64,000 bases of DNA from Pseudomonas mandelii (GCF_900106065.1 NZ_LT629796.1:1240001-1304000), one strand, 5' to 3'. Positions 9,191 through 20,376 are shown, numbered from the stretch's first letter. The notes: generated from the sequence alone by a model not told the origin. Program-made: numbers and translations.

Positions 9191-10525
9191 CTAAGCTTTT
9201 TTCGTTGTCGCCAGCAATCCGAACAGGAAGAAGGCCAAAGCCCCCGCGCTCGGTACGATCAGGATATCCCAAGCCATTGCCATTGGTCCGAACGCCATCA
9301 AAACAGCAGCCCATGCAAAGAATCGCTCAGCAGAGCGGGCAGTGGTTTTCGTTACGGCTATCGCGGCCTTCAAGTTTAGGAGGAGCATCACCACAATTGG
9401 AATGAAGAATATCAGCCCGCCTTTCCACAGCAGTGTAAGGTAATAAACGTGGGTTGAGGTGTTAGCTTCCAAAGCCTTGGACAGCCCCTCTGTCGAATAC
9501 CGACCGTAGCCAGCGAACCCGCTGCCGATGATTGGGCTCGCTTTAACTTCATTAAAGCCAGCGATAGCCAACTCTACACGGCCAGTTGCAAACTGATCGG
9601 CCTGTTTCTCCCACTTCTTATCAACAATTTGGCCCTGCGGCGAACCGAGCGGCTCGTAGCCGGCCAAAACGTCATTTCCAGAATCAGTTCTGATAGCTTC
9701 AATGGAAGACAACATGCGGCTTTCGTTCATGCCCCGCGCGTACGTCACCGCAAACGCCATCAGGATAGTGAGAATGACGACGACACAAGCACGCCGAGCG
9801 TCAGCATTACGGAATGCGTAAACCACCACAGCCCCAAGAATCCACACCAACAGAATCTGGGCGCTTCGAGAATCGCTGCCGATGATCAGGAAGGATGCGC
9901 AGAACAGCGCAACCCACAGCAATACTGATACCGGCTTGCTGGCTTTACCACCAATGAGAGTTCCGCAAAGAATCACTGCCTGCAAGCACACCAGGTGTGC
10001 GAGGCTCAGAACGCCAAACGTTGCAAACACTGGAAGGCCAAAGAATTCGGCATTCATTGCCGCGAGACCTTGGGTGCCAATATAAATGCGAACGTCCTGC
10101 TCAAGGTAAAGTATGCGGGTAGTAACCACGATCAAAAATAGAGCAGAAAAGAGTGACAGCCAGTAAAAAACTTTTCCTATCTCATGAGTTTTAGAGACAT
10201 ATTTACCAAGAAACAAGAAAGACGGTGCGAACATAATTAACACTAGTGAAAAAATATGTTTAATCACATCTCCGTCAGGGGATATTTTATTGGCCGCGAA
10301 TATTGAAATTAGGCCAAAAACCATTGTCGCAATATACGCAAGCGCAGTGCGGCCGAAGGTCATCAAAAATGCGACTCCAATAATAGGAGCAAGCAGAAAT
10401 GCCGGATTAATATCATAGCCCATTAGCGAAAACATCACTATTGGTAACGACATTGCAGCCCCAATCACAGGTACAAGTACCCCGCTCCTGGTATTTGAAT
10501 AATTCAGCGTTTGCGCGAGAGACAT
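9191..10525 (-). CDS. O-antigen ligase / Wzy-C family polytopic membrane protein
   Basis: 444 residues, about 10-12 hydrophobic helices, with a large periplasmic loop (residues about 270-360). The family pattern is GSDSRSAQ before the loop, SPIIGSGFAGYG in it, and STHVYYLTLLWKGGL after it, matching the WaaL/PglL-type Wzy_C region. Such enzymes move a lipid-linked glycan to lipid A core or to a protein such as pilin; which one cannot be told here. The start is MSLAQTLNYS, with AGGAAGAG placed five bases upstream. It converges on the MBOAT-SGNH operon, so the block looks like a surface-glycan modification module. Base composition is AT-rich near the start. Confidence 0.75.
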   Translation of the reverse strand: MSLAQTLNYSNTRSGVLVPVIGAAMSLPIVMFSLMGYDINPAFLLAPIIGVAFLMTFGRTALAYIATMVFGLISIFAANKISPDGDVIKHIFSLVLIMFAPSFLFLGKYVSKTHEIGKVFYWLSLFSALFLIVVTTRILYLEQDVRIYIGTQGLAAMNAEFFGLPVFATFGVLSLAHLVCLQAVILCGTLIGGKASKPVSVLLWVALFCASFLIIGSDSRSAQILLVWILGAVVVYAFRNADARRACVVVILTILMAFAVTYARGMNESRMLSSIEAIRTDSGNDVLAGYEPLGSPQGQIVDKKWEKQADQFATGRVELAIAGFNEVKASPIIGSGFAGYGRYSTEGLSKALEANTSTHVYYLTLLWKGGLIFFIPIVVMLLLNLKAAIAVTKTTARSAERFFAWAAVLMAFGPMAMAWDILIVPSAGALAFFLFGLLATTKKA

Positions 10526-11147
10526 TCTAACTCTTCCTGAAAATATAAATGAGCTGATGCAAGTCTGTATCGAGGAAGCCAAACAGCTTTGCATCTGCCC
10601 TAAGTGCTGCTGGCAAGGTGCGGCACAAGGTACCGAATCCTTGGAAAAAAGCGTCAGCGGCGCACCGAGGATACATCAGGCAAAAATGTTTCTCTAGGTT
10701 TCAGTTTCCAGCCAGCCTGCTGCAGTAATTCCGCCCCCGTTCGTCATACGGCCTCATCACCGATCACATACTTGCTCAAGGACACATTCACCTTCACATT
10801 CACAATCTCGAGTTCGTGATTTGGTTGTCGATCCTCTTGGTTGATTGCCTCGGCATCGCACCGAAAACCGTAGCCTGAGATCCCGACCGGCGCTTAAGGA
10901 CGTTATCCAGTAAAAGATTGACAGTGTGGTGCCACTATCGAACTGGTTATTTTCCATATCGGCGTACCGCGCCTGTGTCGAGCAAGATACCGTAATAAGG
11001 GGAGCAGTCGTAGTGCCGCCCCCTTCATTGTCGATCTTGAGTTCTACATGATATCCAGCAGCTGATTTCCGTCGTTCAAAACCAGTTGATGACGCTTTCG
11101 TCCGTGATTCCAAACTGTTGCTCACCGGCACCCGGTGGAATTTGAAT
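10526..11147. other. Intergenic region between the ligase-like gene and tRNA-Thr
   Basis: 622 bases with no intact gene. The only protein-like signal is on the minus strand (see the decayed ORF entry at 10744-11110). The region is a junction between the accessory block and the conserved pnp neighbourhood and has mixed base composition. Confidence 0.5.
10744..11110 (-). pseudogene. Possible decayed or frameshifted ORF, family unknown
   Basis: One minus-strand frame reads GYHVELKIDNEGGG and YADMENNQFDSGTTLSIFYW and is protein-like up to about 10880. The next frame then carries on protein-like (CDAEAINQEDRQPNHELEI and VNVSLSKYVIGDEAV) to a stop at 10744. One base removed near 10880 would join them. 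No start with a good ribosome site and no family match could be recognised, so this may be coincidence. Confidence 0.25.
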
Positions 11148-11223
11148 TGGTGCCCGAGACAGGAATCGAACCTGCGACCTTCGCGTTACGAGTGCGCTGC
11201 TCTACCGGCTGAGCTACACGGGC
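11148..11223 (-). tRNA. tRNA-Thr (anticodon CGT)
   Basis: 76-nt cloverleaf on the minus strand: acceptor GCCCGTG against CTCGGGC (one U-U pair), D-arm with GGTAGAGC, anticodon loop CTCGTAA, T-loop GGTTCGATTCC and an encoded CCA end. CGT reads the threonine codon ACG. Confidence 0.95.
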
Positions 11224-11283
11224 GGTGGGCTAAACCTAGCACCGGGTTCGAAAGCCAGCAACTTCACACCCTGTTTCACAGAC

Positions 11284-11322
11284 AAAAAAATGCCCCGCAG
11301 CTTTCACTGCGGGGCATTTTTT
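11284..11322. terminator. Bidirectional rho-independent terminator after pnp
   Basis: Perfect 10-bp stem (TGCCCCGCAG at 11291-11300, CTGCGGGGCA at 11307-11316) with loop CTTTCA, flanked by an A7 run on one side and T6 on the other, so it works on both strands. It separates pnp from tRNA-Thr. Confidence 0.93.
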
Positions 11323-11351
11323 ATAACGTTGAAGCAATCAAGCGGGGGTGA

Positions 11352-13457
11352 TTAAACGCCCGAAGCCTTGGCCGCTGCTACGTCTTTGATGGACAGTTTG
11401 ATACGGCCGCGGTTGTCCACGTCCAGTACCAGTACTTCCACTTCCTGGCCTTCTTTCAGGATGTCGGTCACTTTCTCAACGCGAGCATCGCTCAGCATCG
11501 AGATGTGTACCAGACCGTCCTTGCCAGGCAGGATGTTGACGAATGCGCCGAAGTCGACGATGCGCTCAACCTTACCAACGTAGATCTTGCCGATTTCAGC
11601 TTCTGCGGTGATGCCCAGAACGCGCTGACGTGCTGCTTCAGCCGCTTCCTTGGTTTCGCCGAAGATCTTGATCGAGCCGTCGTCTTCGATGTCGATCGAA
11701 GCCTTGGTCTCTTCACAGATCGCACGAATGGTCGCGCCGCCTTTACCGATGACATCACGGATTTTGTCGGTGTCGATTTTCATCGCGATCATGGTCGGAG
11801 CATTTTCCGACAGTTCGGTGCGAGACTGACCAATGATCTGGTTCATCTGACCGAGGATGTTCAGGCGCGCTTCCAGGGCTTGGCCCAGAGCGATTTCCAT
11901 GATTTCTTCGGTGATGCCTTTGATCTTGATGTCCATCTGCAGCGCGGTAACACCTTTGGCGGTACCGGCTACTTTGAAGTCCATGTCGCCCAGGTGGTCT
12001 TCGTCACCCAGGATGTCGGTCAGGACGGCGAACTTCTCGCCTTCTTTAACCAGACCCATGGCGATACCGGCAACCGGTGCCTTCATCGGAACGCCGGCGT
12101 CCATCAGAGCCAGGGAAGCGCCGCAAACGGAAGCCATCGAGCTCGAACCGTTGGATTCGGTGATTTCCGACACAACACGAATGGTGTATGGGAACACGTC
12201 GGCAGCAGGCAGCATGGCTGCAATCGAACGACGGGCCAGACGGCCGTGACCGATTTCGCGACGGCCAGCGCCACCCATGCGACCACACTCACCTACCGAG
12301 AACGGAGGGAAGTTGTAGTGCAGCATGAACGGGTCTTTTTTCTCACCTTCCAGGGTGTCCAGCAGCTGTGCGTCACGGGCGGTGCCCAGTGTTGCAACAA
12401 CCAGCGCCTGGGTTTCGCCACGGGTGAACAGAGCCGAACCGTGAGTCTTTGGCAGAACACCGACTTCGATGTTCAAAGGACGTACGGTCTTGGTGTCGCG
12501 ACCGTCGATACGTGGCTTGCCGTTTACGATGTTTTCGCGAACGGTGCGGTATTCGATTTCGCCGAAAGCGGCTTTGACTTCGCTGGACGAAGGCTGGCCT
12601 TCTTCACCGGACAGCTTGGCAACCACCTGGTCTTTCAGCTCACCCAGGCGAGCGTAACGGTCGGCCTTGATGGTGATGGTGTAAGCCTGGGAGATCGCGT
12701 CGCCGAACTCGGCACGGATAGCGCCCAGCAGAGCAGTGGCTTCTGGCTGTGGAGCCCAGGTCCAGGTCGGCTTGGCAGCTTCGGCGGCCAGTTCCTTGAC
12801 GGCGTTGATCACCACCTGGAACTCGTCGTGAGCAAACAGTACCGCGCCCAGCATCTGGTCTTCGGTCAGCTCTTTGGCTTCCGATTCAACCATCAATACG
12901 GCTTCCGAAGTACCGGCAACGACCATGTCCAGGCTCGAAGCTTTCTGTTGTTCGTAAGTCGGGTTCAGCAGGTAGCCAGTGCTTTCGTGGAACGCCACGC
13001 GGGCAGCGCCGATCGGGCCATCGAAAGGAATACCGGAGATAGCCAACGCAGCCGAGGTACCGATCATCGCAGCGATGTCCGGATCGGTTTTCTTGCTGGT
13101 GGAAACGACGGTGCAGACAACCTGCACTTCGTTCATGAAGCCTTCTGGGAACAGCGGACGGATCGGACGGTCGATCAGTCGGGAAGTCAGGGTTTCTTTC
13201 TCGGAAGGACGGCCTTCACGCTTGAAGAAACCGCCAGGGATCTTACCGGCAGCGTAAGTCTTTTCCTGGTAGTGAACAGACAGAGGGAAGAAGCCCTTGC
13301 CTGGATCGGCTTGCTTGGCGCCGACCACAGTCACCAACACGCTGACGTCGTCGTCAACGGTGACCAATACTGCGCCGGAGGCCTGACGGGCGATACGGCC
13401 AGTCTCGAGGGTAACGGTCGACTGACCGAACTGGAATTTTTTGATTACCGGGTTCAC
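11352..13457 (-). CDS. pnp: Polyribonucleotide nucleotidyltransferase (PNPase)
   Basis: 701 residues. Phosphorolytic 3'-5' exoribonuclease, core of RNA decay and a partner of RNase E. Two RNase PH domains with a helical linker fill residues 1-550 ([18 protein letters not shown] in the first; [20 protein letters not shown] in the second). They are followed by a KH domain ([16 protein letters not shown]) and an S1 domain ([18 protein letters not shown]). It lies downstream of rpsO in the same direction, the classic rpsO-pnp pair. A hairpin in the 195-base leader probably serves RNase III cleavage and autoregulation as in E. coli (inference). Confidence 0.98.
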   Translation of the reverse strand: MNPVIKKFQFGQSTVTLETGRIARQASGAVLVTVDDDVSVLVTVVGAKQADPGKGFFPLSVHYQEKTYAAGKIPGGFFKREGRPSEKETLTSRLIDRPIRPLFPEGFMNEVQVVCTVVSTSKKTDPDIAAMIGTSAALAISGIPFDGPIGAARVAFHESTGYLLNPTYEQQKASSLDMVVAGTSEAVLMVESEAKELTEDQMLGAVLFAHDEFQVVINAVKELAAEAAKPTWTWAPQPEATALLGAIRAEFGDAISQAYTITIKADRYARLGELKDQVVAKLSGEEGQPSSSEVKAAFGEIEYRTVRENIVNGKPRIDGRDTKTVRPLNIEVGVLPKTHGSALFTRGETQALVVATLGTARDAQLLDTLEGEKKDPFMLHYNFPPFSVGECGRMGGAGRREIGHGRLARRSIAAMLPAADVFPYTIRVVSEITESNGSSSMASVCGASLALMDAGVPMKAPVAGIAMGLVKEGEKFAVLTDILGDEDHLGDMDFKVAGTAKGVTALQMDIKIKGITEEIMEIALGQALEARLNILGQMNQIIGQSRTELSENAPTMIAMKIDTDKIRDVIGKGGATIRAICEETKASIDIEDDGSIKIFGETKEAAEAARQRVLGITAEAEIGKIYVGKVERIVDFGAFVNILPGKDGLVHISMLSDARVEKVTDILKEGQEVEVLVLDVDNRGRIKLSIKDVAAAKASGV

Positions 13458-13593
13458 GGTGTCCTACCTTCTTTTGTGGCTCTTGGGGAACTTGTCTTCT
13501 TGCGAAATTCTTGGGCAATGTCGGGAATCGGCCCAACGCCTGTCCAGGGTAAAACGACTATCCAGATAAAACTTGAGGCTGGGAGCCTGCCAT

Positions 13594-13620
13594 GTGCCAG
13601 CGGGAAACCCACTGGCGCAC
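13594..13620 (-). promoter_or_regulatory. Stem-loop in the rpsO-pnp intergenic leader
   Basis: GTGCCAG and CTGGCGCAC pair with a two-base bulge, and the centre CGGG/CCCA extends the stem. It sits about 140 bases upstream of the pnp start, where E. coli has RNase III processing hairpins that set PNPase level; the regulatory role here is inferred. Confidence 0.45.
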
Positions 13621-13652
13621 GACAGACAACCAACCTCTAGCGCAATCGCTTA

Positions 13653-13922
13653 TTAGCGACGCAGACCCAGGCGACCGATCAGAGCCTGATAACGACCCAG
13701 ATCCTTGCCTTTCAGGTAGTCCAGCAGCTTACGACGCTGGTTAACCATGCGGATCAGACCACGACGGGAGTGGTGATCTTTACCGTTGGCCTTGAAGTGA
13801 CCTTGCAGCTTGTTGATGTTGTGGGTCAGCAGTGCAACTTGCACTTCCGGCGAACCAGTGTCACCAACAGCTTGCTGGTAGTCAGCTACGATTTGAGCTT
13901 TTTCTTGAACGTCGAGAGCCAT
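13653..13922 (-). CDS. rpsO: 30S ribosomal protein S15
   Basis: 89 residues, the standard S15 length. It binds the central domain of 16S rRNA early in assembly. The family core [18 protein letters not shown] and [20 protein letters not shown] is intact. It is transcribed after truB and before pnp. Confidence 0.98.
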   Translation of the reverse strand: MALDVQEKAQIVADYQQAVGDTGSPEVQVALLTHNINKLQGHFKANGKDHHSRRGLIRMVNQRRKLLDYLKGKDLGRYQALIGRLGLRR

Positions 13923-14039
13923 GAGGCAATCCTTTTATCAGGAAACTGTTTCAAAGAAACAGCTTCAACAGGCCAGGGACAAATCCCTGTATCTAAAAAT
14001 GAGTAGTGACCGTGCCTGTTAACAGCCACCCTCGTCCGG

Positions 14040-14957
14040 TCATTCTGACCGAATCAGTCGACGTGGCGCGATGCGCCCGTCTTCGCTCACTTCACCGATA
14101 CCGATGAAGCGACCGTTGTGATCCTGTACCCGTACCATGCCGAACTTCGGTGCATCCGGGGCTCGTACCGGTTGGCCGTTAAGCCAGTAGAACGAACTGT
14201 GCTCCGAGAACTGCAACAGTGGCCAATCCAGAAGGCCGCTGTCCGATGGCATCAGGAAGCGGTCGACCGCTTCGTTGCCGCCTTCGGCATGTACCGCTTC
14301 CAACTCTTCAAGCGTGACCGTCTGCGCCAGCGTGAAAGGCCCGGCCTGGGTACGTCGCAATTCAGCCACGTAAGCGCCACAACCGAGTTGCTCACCGATA
14401 TCCTCCACCAGGGTGCGAATATAGGTGCCTTTGCTGCAATCCACCGCAAGCCGCGCAGTATCACCTTCAAAGGCCAGCAATTCCAAGCGCGCAATAGTAA
14501 CAGAACGCGGTTCACGCTCCACTACTTCGCCTGCACGGGCCAGCTTGTACAGCGGCTGGCCATCACGCTTGAGCGCCGAGTACATCGGCGGTATCTGACT
14601 GATTTGCCCGCGAAAATTCGGCAGAACAGCTTCGACATCTGCGCGACCAACGGTCACCGGACGCTCCTGCAAAACTTCACCCTCGGCATCGGCCGTGGTG
14701 GTGGTCTTGCCCAGTTGCGCCAGGGTTTCGTAACCCTTGTCGGAATCGAGCAGGTACTGCGAGAACTTGGTGGCCTCACCGAAGCACAACGGCAACACGC
14801 CGGTGGCCAGCGGATCGAGACTGCCGGTGTGACCGGCTTTCTCGGCGTTCAGCAGCCAGCGAACCTTCTGCAACGCGGCGTTGGAGGTGAACCCCAATGG
14901 CTTGTCGAGCAGAATGATACCGCTGACGTTACGACGGATACGTTTGACCTGAGCCAC
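14040..14957 (-). CDS. truB: tRNA pseudouridine(55) synthase TruB
   Basis: 305 residues. Makes pseudouridine 55 in the T-loop of tRNAs. The catalytic motif [20 protein letters not shown] contains the essential Asp; [14 protein letters not shown] and the [13 protein letters not shown] motif are also clear, and a C-terminal PUA-like domain follows. It starts three bases after the rbfA stop, inside the nusA-infB-rbfA-truB-rpsO-pnp operon. Confidence 0.97.
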   Translation of the reverse strand: MAQVKRIRRNVSGIILLDKPLGFTSNAALQKVRWLLNAEKAGHTGSLDPLATGVLPLCFGEATKFSQYLLDSDKGYETLAQLGKTTTTADAEGEVLQERPVTVGRADVEAVLPNFRGQISQIPPMYSALKRDGQPLYKLARAGEVVEREPRSVTIARLELLAFEGDTARLAVDCSKGTYIRTLVEDIGEQLGCGAYVAELRRTQAGPFTLAQTVTLEELEAVHAEGGNEAVDRFLMPSDSGLLDWPLLQFSEHSSFYWLNGQPVRAPDAPKFGMVRVQDHNGRFIGIGEVSEDGRIAPRRLIRSE

Positions 14958-14960
14958 CGA

Positions 14961-15362
14961 TTACTCCTTGGCGTCTTCGGGTTCAGCCGCTACCGGGTGC
15001 TGATTGTCTTCAGCCACCGCACGCTCGATCAGGGCCGACAGGTGCGCGCCACGCACGACGCTTTCGTCGTAGTGGAAGTGCAACTGCGGAACGCTGCGCA
15101 ACTTCATTTCACGAGCCAACTGCATGCGCAGGAAACCGGCGGCTGAGTTGAGCACCTTGATGCTTTGCGCGATGTCTTCGGCGTTGTCCTGGCCCATCAC
15201 GGTGATGAAGATCTTGGCGTGACCGACGTCACGGCTGACTTCAACAGCGGTAATGGTGACCAGACCGACGCGCGGGTCTTTGACTTCACGACGGATCAGC
15301 TGTGCCAGCTCACGCTGCATCTGATCGCCGATACGTTGGGTACGGCTGTATTCTTTTGCCAT
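14961..15362 (-). CDS. rbfA: 30S ribosome-binding factor RbfA
   Basis: 133 residues. Cold-shock-associated factor for 16S rRNA 5'-end maturation. It has the KH-like fold with [20 protein letters not shown] at the start and AKIFITVMG in the middle, and an acidic C-terminal tail (AEPEDAKE). It lies between infB and truB in the conserved order. Confidence 0.96.
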   Translation of the reverse strand: MAKEYSRTQRIGDQMQRELAQLIRREVKDPRVGLVTITAVEVSRDVGHAKIFITVMGQDNAEDIAQSIKVLNSAAGFLRMQLAREMKLRSVPQLHFHYDESVVRGAHLSALIERAVAEDNQHPVAAEPEDAKE

Positions 15363-15416
15363 GTCTTGTTACCTGTTACTGCCCCACGGTGAAACCCGAG
15401 GGGTCTGAAAGCGGCA

Positions 15417-15450
15417 AACGCCCGGCCTGACAAAAGCCAGACCGGGCGTT
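15417..15450 (-). terminator. GC-rich hairpin between infB and rbfA
   Basis: Nine-bp stem AACGCCCGG/CCGGGCGTT with an inner CTG/CAG extension. There is no long T run on the minus strand, so it is more likely an RNA-processing or attenuating hairpin inside the operon than a full terminator. Confidence 0.5.
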
Positions 15451-15521
15451 GCGTTTAGAGTCCTGACGCGGTGCCGCGCATTTGCATGCGGCGGCTTGGC
15501 GTGGCCCTTGAAGTGCGCGAG

Positions 15522-18050
15522 TTAGAGGCTGCGAGCAACCTGAACCTTCTCGAAGACTTCGATCTTGTCACCGACTTTGACGTCGTTGTAGCTCTTCACG
15601 CCGATACCGCATTCCATGCCGGCACGTACTTCGGAAGCGTCATCCTTGAAGCGGCGCAGGGATTCCAGCTCGCCTTCGAAGATAACGATGTCTTCACGCA
15701 GTACACGGATTGGACGGTTACGGTGAACAACACCTTCGATAACCATGCAACCGGCGATCGCGCCAAACTTCGGCGAACGGAACACGTCACGCACTTCAGC
15801 GGTACCCAGGATGTTCTCGCGAACATCGCTGCCCAGCATACCGGTGAGGGCTTTCTTGACGTCTTCGATGATGTCGTAGATCACGTTGTAGTAACGCATA
15901 TCCAGACCTTCCTGCTCGACGATCTTGCGAGCGCCAGCATCGGCACGCACGTTGAAGCCAAACAGTACAGCGTTGGAGGCCAGTGCCAGGTTAGCGTCGG
16001 ACTCGGTGATACCACCGACGCCGCCACCGACAACACGCACTTGCACTTCGTCGTTACCCAGGCCGTTCAAGGCACCGTTCAACGCTTCCAGCGAACCACG
16101 GACGTCGGATTTGAGGACGATGTTGAGCGTCTTCTTCTCTGCCTGACCCATGTTTTCGAAGATGTTTTCCAGCTTGCCGGCGTGAGCGCGAGCCAGTTTG
16201 ACTTCGCGGAACTTGCCTTGACGGAACAGAGCCACTTCACGGGCTTTCTTCTCGTCCGACAGCACGCTCATCTCATCGCCAGCGTCCGGGGTACCGTCCA
16301 GGCCGAGGATCTCGACAGGGATGGAAGGACCGGCTTCTTTGATCGGCTTGCCGTTCTCGTCGAGCATGGCGCGTACACGGCCATAGTTCGAACCGACCAG
16401 GACCATGTCGCCTTGGCGCAGAGTACCGTCTTGAACCAGAACGGTTGCAACCGGGCCACGACCTTTGTCGAGACGCGATTCAACCACCACACCACGGCCA
16501 GGAGCCGAAGGCGTCGCTTTCAGTTCCAGAACTTCGGCTTGCAGCAGAACAGCTTCGAGCAACTCGTCCACACCAGTACCGACTTTCGCCGAAACCGATA
16601 CGAACGGGGTGTCGCCGCCCCACTCTTCCGAAGTCACGCCGTGAACCGACAGCTCGCTACGGATGCGATCGAGATCAGCGCCCGGCTTGTCGATTTTGTT
16701 CACTGCAACAACCAGTGGAACACCGGCAGCCTTGGCGTGCTGGACCGCTTCAATGGTCTGCGGCATTACGCCGTCGTCCGCTGCAACCACCAGGATCACG
16801 ATGTCAGTCGCCTTGGCACCACGGGCACGCATTGCGGTAAACGCGGCGTGACCCGGGGTATCGAGGAAAGTGACCATGCCACGATCAGTTTCAACGTGGT
16901 ACGCACCGATGTGCTGGGTGATACCGCCGGCTTCGCCTGCAGCTACCTTGGCACGACGGATATAGTCGAGCAGCGACGTCTTACCGTGGTCAACGTGGCC
17001 CATTACGGTCACGACTGGCGCACGGGAGAACGTCTCACCTTCAAACTTCAGGGACTCGGCCAGGGAATCTTCCAGGGCGGTGTCGCTGACCAGGGTCACT
17101 TTGTGGCCCAGTTCTTCGGCTACCAGTTGAGCAGTTTCCTGATCAAGCACCTGGTTGATGGTCGCTGGCGTACCCAGTTTGAACATGAACTTGATGATTT
17201 CAGCAGCCTTGACCGACATCTGATTGGCGAGATCGCCAACAGTGATGGTCTCGCCGATCTGCACATCACGCACGACAGGGCCGGTTGGGCTCTGGAAACC
17301 GTGGGCGTTGCGTTTCTTCAGCTTGGCCTTGCCGCGACCACCACGACGGAAGCCATCGCTTTCTTCGTCGGTAGTACGTGGTGCAACGCGTGGAGCAGGC
17401 GCTTTCTCTTTAACCGAAGCACGATGCGGAGCGTTTTTGCGCTCACCATCGCCACTGCCACGACGATTGTTATCGTCGGCGCGTGGTTTGTCCGGACGGC
17501 GCTGTTCGTTCTGCTTGTTGCGAACGTCAGCAGACGGTGCTGGAGCAGCGGCTACAACCGGCGCGCTTTCGCGTACTGGCTCAGCAACTGCAGCAGGGGC
17601 TGCAACGGCGTCGTTAGTAGCGGATTGCGCAGCAGCAGGCTGGCGACGCGCTTCTTCTTCGGCGCGACGCTTGGCTTCTTCTTCAGCCTTCTGACGAGCA
17701 GCATTTTCTACTGCGCGACGTTCTTCCAGTTCGCGTTTGCGCTCGGCTTCAATTTCTTCCGGGCTGCGCTGTACGAAGACTTTCTTCTTGCGTACTTCAA
17801 CGCTGATGCTTTTGCTGCCAGCAACACGCAGGGTGCTGGTGGTTTTGCGCTGCAGTGTGATCTTGCGCGGTTCTTCCACTTTCGCCTTGTGGCTGCTCTT
17901 CAAGTGAGTCAGCAAAGACTGCTTCTCACTATCGCTCACACCTTCATCGGCGGCGGTGTGCGGCAGACCTGCCTCACGCATCTGCTGCAACAGGCGCTCT
18001 ACCGGTGTTTTGACCTCATCGGCCAGTTGTTTCACCGTGACTTGCGTCAT
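15522..18050 (-). CDS. infB: Translation initiation factor IF-2
   Basis: 842 residues. GTPase that places fMet-tRNA in the ribosomal P site. It has an N-terminal IF2_N domain ([19 protein letters not shown]), then a long charged low-complexity region rich in Ala, Glu and Arg (residues about 90-240), then the GTPase domain with [19 protein letters not shown] and NKIDKPG. Domain II and the C-terminal fMet-tRNA-binding domain follow ([18 protein letters not shown] near the end). It is encoded 27 bases after nusA. Confidence 0.98.
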   Translation of the reverse strand: MTQVTVKQLADEVKTPVERLLQQMREAGLPHTAADEGVSDSEKQSLLTHLKSSHKAKVEEPRKITLQRKTTSTLRVAGSKSISVEVRKKKVFVQRSPEEIEAERKRELEERRAVENAARQKAEEEAKRRAEEEARRQPAAAQSATNDAVAAPAAVAEPVRESAPVVAAAPAPSADVRNKQNEQRRPDKPRADDNNRRGSGDGERKNAPHRASVKEKAPAPRVAPRTTDEESDGFRRGGRGKAKLKKRNAHGFQSPTGPVVRDVQIGETITVGDLANQMSVKAAEIIKFMFKLGTPATINQVLDQETAQLVAEELGHKVTLVSDTALEDSLAESLKFEGETFSRAPVVTVMGHVDHGKTSLLDYIRRAKVAAGEAGGITQHIGAYHVETDRGMVTFLDTPGHAAFTAMRARGAKATDIVILVVAADDGVMPQTIEAVQHAKAAGVPLVVAVNKIDKPGADLDRIRSELSVHGVTSEEWGGDTPFVSVSAKVGTGVDELLEAVLLQAEVLELKATPSAPGRGVVVESRLDKGRGPVATVLVQDGTLRQGDMVLVGSNYGRVRAMLDENGKPIKEAGPSIPVEILGLDGTPDAGDEMSVLSDEKKAREVALFRQGKFREVKLARAHAGKLENIFENMGQAEKKTLNIVLKSDVRGSLEALNGALNGLGNDEVQVRVVGGGVGGITESDANLALASNAVLFGFNVRADAGARKIVEQEGLDMRYYNVIYDIIEDVKKALTGMLGSDVRENILGTAEVRDVFRSPKFGAIAGCMVIEGVVHRNRPIRVLREDIVIFEGELESLRRFKDDASEVRAGMECGIGVKSYNDVKVGDKIEVFEKVQVARSL

Positions 18051-18077
18051 GCACTTCTCTCCTCAGGCCGCGCCTAA

Positions 18078-19559
18078 TTACTCGAACCAGTGGGCTCGGG
18101 CGGCCATGATCAACTTGCCGGCACGATCATCGTCAATGCCGTCGATGTCGAGCAGGTCGTCAATAGACTGCTCGGCCAGGTCTTCGCGGGTAATTACGCC
18201 GCGCACCGCCAGTTCCATCGCCAGATCCTTGTCCATACCCTCAAGCGAGAGCAGGTCTTCGGCCGGATGGGCGTCTGCCAGCTTTTCCTCAGTAGCGATG
18301 GCTTTGGTCAACAAACGATCCTTGGCGCGAGCGCGAAGCTCGTTGACGGTTTCTTCGTCAAAGCCTTCGATGTTGAGCATTTCTTCCAACGGTACGTAGG
18401 CAATCTCTTCCAGGCTGGTGAAGCCTTCATCTACCAGCACCTGTGCAAGGTCTTCGTCGACTTCCAGCTCGTCGATGAAGTTGCGCAGGATGTCGCCGGT
18501 TTCTGCTTGCTGCTTAGCCTGGATGTCCGATTCGGTCATCACGTTCAGGGTCCAGCCAGTCAACTGGCTAGCCAGACGCACGTTCTGACCACCGCGACCG
18601 ATGGCCTGAGCCAGATTGTCTGCGCCAACGGCGATGTCCATTGCATGGGCATCTTCGTCAACGATAATTGCCGCAACCTCAGCCGGGGACATGGCGTTGA
18701 TTACGAACTGAGCCGGGTTGTCATCCCACAGGACGATATCCACACGCTCACCGCCCAACTCACCCGACACTGCCTGGACGCGCGAACCGCGCATACCGAT
18801 GCAAGCGCCCTGCGGGTCGATGCGTTTGTCTTTCGAGCGGACCGCGATCTTGGCACGCGAACCCGGGTCACGGGAGGCTGCCATTACTTCGATCAGGCCT
18901 TCAGCGATTTCCGGCACTTCGATGCGGAACAACTCGATCAGCATTTCCGGCGCGGTACGCGACAGGATCAGCTGCGGGCCGCGGTTCTCGGTGCGGATTT
19001 CCTTGAGAAGCGCACGCAAGCGCACGCCAACCCGGAAGGTTTCGCGAGAGATGATGTCTTCACGAGCCAGCAACGCTTCAGCGTTGTTGCCCAGGTCGAC
19101 GATCACGTTGTCGCGGGTCACTTTCTTCACGGTGCCGGAGATGATTTCCCCCAGGCGCTCGCGATAAGCGTCAACGACTTGAGCGCGCTCGGCTTCGCGA
19201 ACTTTCTGCACGATGACTTGCTTGGCAGTCTGTGCAGCAATGCGGCCGAACTCGATGGATTCGATTTTCTCTTCGACTACATCACCCACCTGGGCGCCCG
19301 GGTGCGTTTCGGCAACCTTGCTCGGCCAGGTTTCGATGGCCGGATCATCCAGGTCTGCTTCTTCGACGACCGTCCAGCGACGGAATGTCTCGTAAGCACC
19401 GGTGTGGCGATTGATTTCCACACGCAGATCGACTTCGTCCTCGAAACGCTTTTTGGTAGCAGTGGCCAGGGCCAGCTCCAGCGCTTCAAAAATTACGTTT
19501 GCCGGTACGCCCTTTTCATTGGATACCGACTCAACAACCAGCAGTACTTCTTTGCTCAT
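18078..19559 (-). CDS. nusA: Transcription termination/antitermination factor NusA
   Basis: 493 residues. Binds RNA polymerase and nascent RNA to modulate pausing, termination and antitermination. The N-terminal polymerase-binding domain starts [12 protein letters not shown]. An S1 domain, two KH domains ([20 protein letters not shown] and [15 protein letters not shown]) and two C-terminal acidic helix-hairpin-helix repeats follow, as in gamma-proteobacteria. The start at MSKEVLL has an AGGCGAGG site upstream; an in-frame extension of seven codons is not used in the family. Confidence 0.97.
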   Translation of the reverse strand: MSKEVLLVVESVSNEKGVPANVIFEALELALATATKKRFEDEVDLRVEINRHTGAYETFRRWTVVEEADLDDPAIETWPSKVAETHPGAQVGDVVEEKIESIEFGRIAAQTAKQVIVQKVREAERAQVVDAYRERLGEIISGTVKKVTRDNVIVDLGNNAEALLAREDIISRETFRVGVRLRALLKEIRTENRGPQLILSRTAPEMLIELFRIEVPEIAEGLIEVMAASRDPGSRAKIAVRSKDKRIDPQGACIGMRGSRVQAVSGELGGERVDIVLWDDNPAQFVINAMSPAEVAAIIVDEDAHAMDIAVGADNLAQAIGRGGQNVRLASQLTGWTLNVMTESDIQAKQQAETGDILRNFIDELEVDEDLAQVLVDEGFTSLEEIAYVPLEEMLNIEGFDEETVNELRARAKDRLLTKAIATEEKLADAHPAEDLLSLEGMDKDLAMELAVRGVITREDLAEQSIDDLLDIDGIDDDRAGKLIMAARAHWFE

Positions 19560-19606
19560 CGTACGCCTCGCCTTTCGCAAGCCATTGGATCCGCGGGATC
19601 CGCGTC

Positions 19607-20065
19607 TCAGTCAAAACTGGGAATAATGTTGGCCTTGTCGATCATATCGATCGGCAACAGGAACTCATGGTCTTCTACCTGCACCACGACGTCCTGCTCT
19701 TCTACACCGCGCAGAAGGCCCTGAAAGTTGCGTCGTCCTTCAAAAGGCGAGCGCAGCTTGATCTTCACTTGTTCACCGGCAAATTTTGCAAACTGCTCAA
19801 TAGTGAACAGTGGGCGTTCCATGCCAGGCGAGGAAACTTCAAGGGTGTATTCAACGGCGATTGGATCTTCAACATCCAGGACACCGCTGATCTGACGGCT
19901 GACGATGGCACAATCGTCCACCAGCACACCGCCCTCTTTATCAATATAAACGCGCAACATTGAGTGGCGACCTTGAGCCGAAAACTCAATACCCCAGCAT
20001 TCATAGCCCAGGGCCACGACCACCGGGGCCAACAAGGCCTGCAACTCTTCTAGCTTGCTCGACAC
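19607..20065 (-). CDS. rimP: Ribosome maturation factor RimP
   Basis: 152 residues. Needed for 30S subunit maturation. Family features: [20 protein letters not shown], then the conserved [15 protein letters not shown] start ([12 protein letters not shown]) is chosen because a GAGGGGG site lies about five bases upstream and the length fits the family; an ATG six codons further up is possible. It is first in the rimP-nusA-infB operon, downstream of tRNA-fMet. Confidence 0.95.
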   Translation of the reverse strand: MSSKLEELQALLAPVVVALGYECWGIEFSAQGRHSMLRVYIDKEGGVLVDDCAIVSRQISGVLDVEDPIAVEYTLEVSSPGMERPLFTIEQFAKFAGEQVKIKLRSPFEGRRNFQGLLRGVEEQDVVVQVEDHEFLLPIDMIDKANIIPSFD

Positions 20066-20111
20066 CTGAACCCCCTCGTGCATGTATGTGCATGCTATGC
20101 AAAATAAAAAA

Positions 20112-20128
20112 ATGGGCGAAACGCCCAT
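20112..20128 (-). terminator. Rho-independent terminator between tRNA-fMet and rimP
   Basis: Seven-bp stem ATGGGCG/CGCCCAT with an AAA loop; on the minus strand it is followed by T7 and further T-rich sequence. It is the second of two hairpins downstream of the tRNA. Confidence 0.85.
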
Positions 20129-20177
20129 CCTTGAAACGCCGTCGAACAGCGGCGTAGAAAGTGTCCAGCTAACAAAA

Positions 20178-20195
20178 AGCCCCTTAAAAGGGGCT
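20178..20195 (-). terminator. Hairpin directly after tRNA-fMet
   Basis: AGCCCCTT pairs with AAGGGGCT around a two-base centre; the minus-strand product continues TTTTTGTT. It probably forms the 3' end of the tRNA precursor. Confidence 0.8.
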
Positions 20196-20203
20196 CCTTA
20201 AAC

Positions 20204-20280
<77 letters not shown>

Positions 20281-20347
20281 ACAAAGCTGGGGCGGAAGTA
20301 TACGACCGATCCTTGACAGGGTCAATGTAACCTTCCACCTACAAGAA

Positions 20348-20365
20348 AGCCCGCAACAGCGGGCT
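20348..20365 (-). terminator. Terminator after tRNA-Leu
   Basis: Seven-bp stem AGCCCGC/GCGGGCT with an AACA loop, followed on the minus strand by TTCTTGT. Confidence 0.7.
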
Positions 20366-20376
20366 CTCCTGATAAT

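Noticed and set aside
10604..10819. 71-codon plus-strand frame before tRNA-Thr
   Set aside because: No ribosome site, and the repeated TFTFTF end arises from a simple CATTCAC repeat; compositionally unlike a protein.
11505..13640. Open frame of 711 codons on the plus strand opposite pnp
   Set aside because: It is the complement of a highly conserved gene; long antisense frames are expected in GC-rich Pseudomonas coding DNA, and the product has a composition unlike real proteins (many Phe, Gln, Asp, Arg and His).
15471..18077. Open frame of 868 codons on the plus strand opposite infB
   Set aside because: Shadow of infB; no family features and it runs beyond both ends of infB only by chance.
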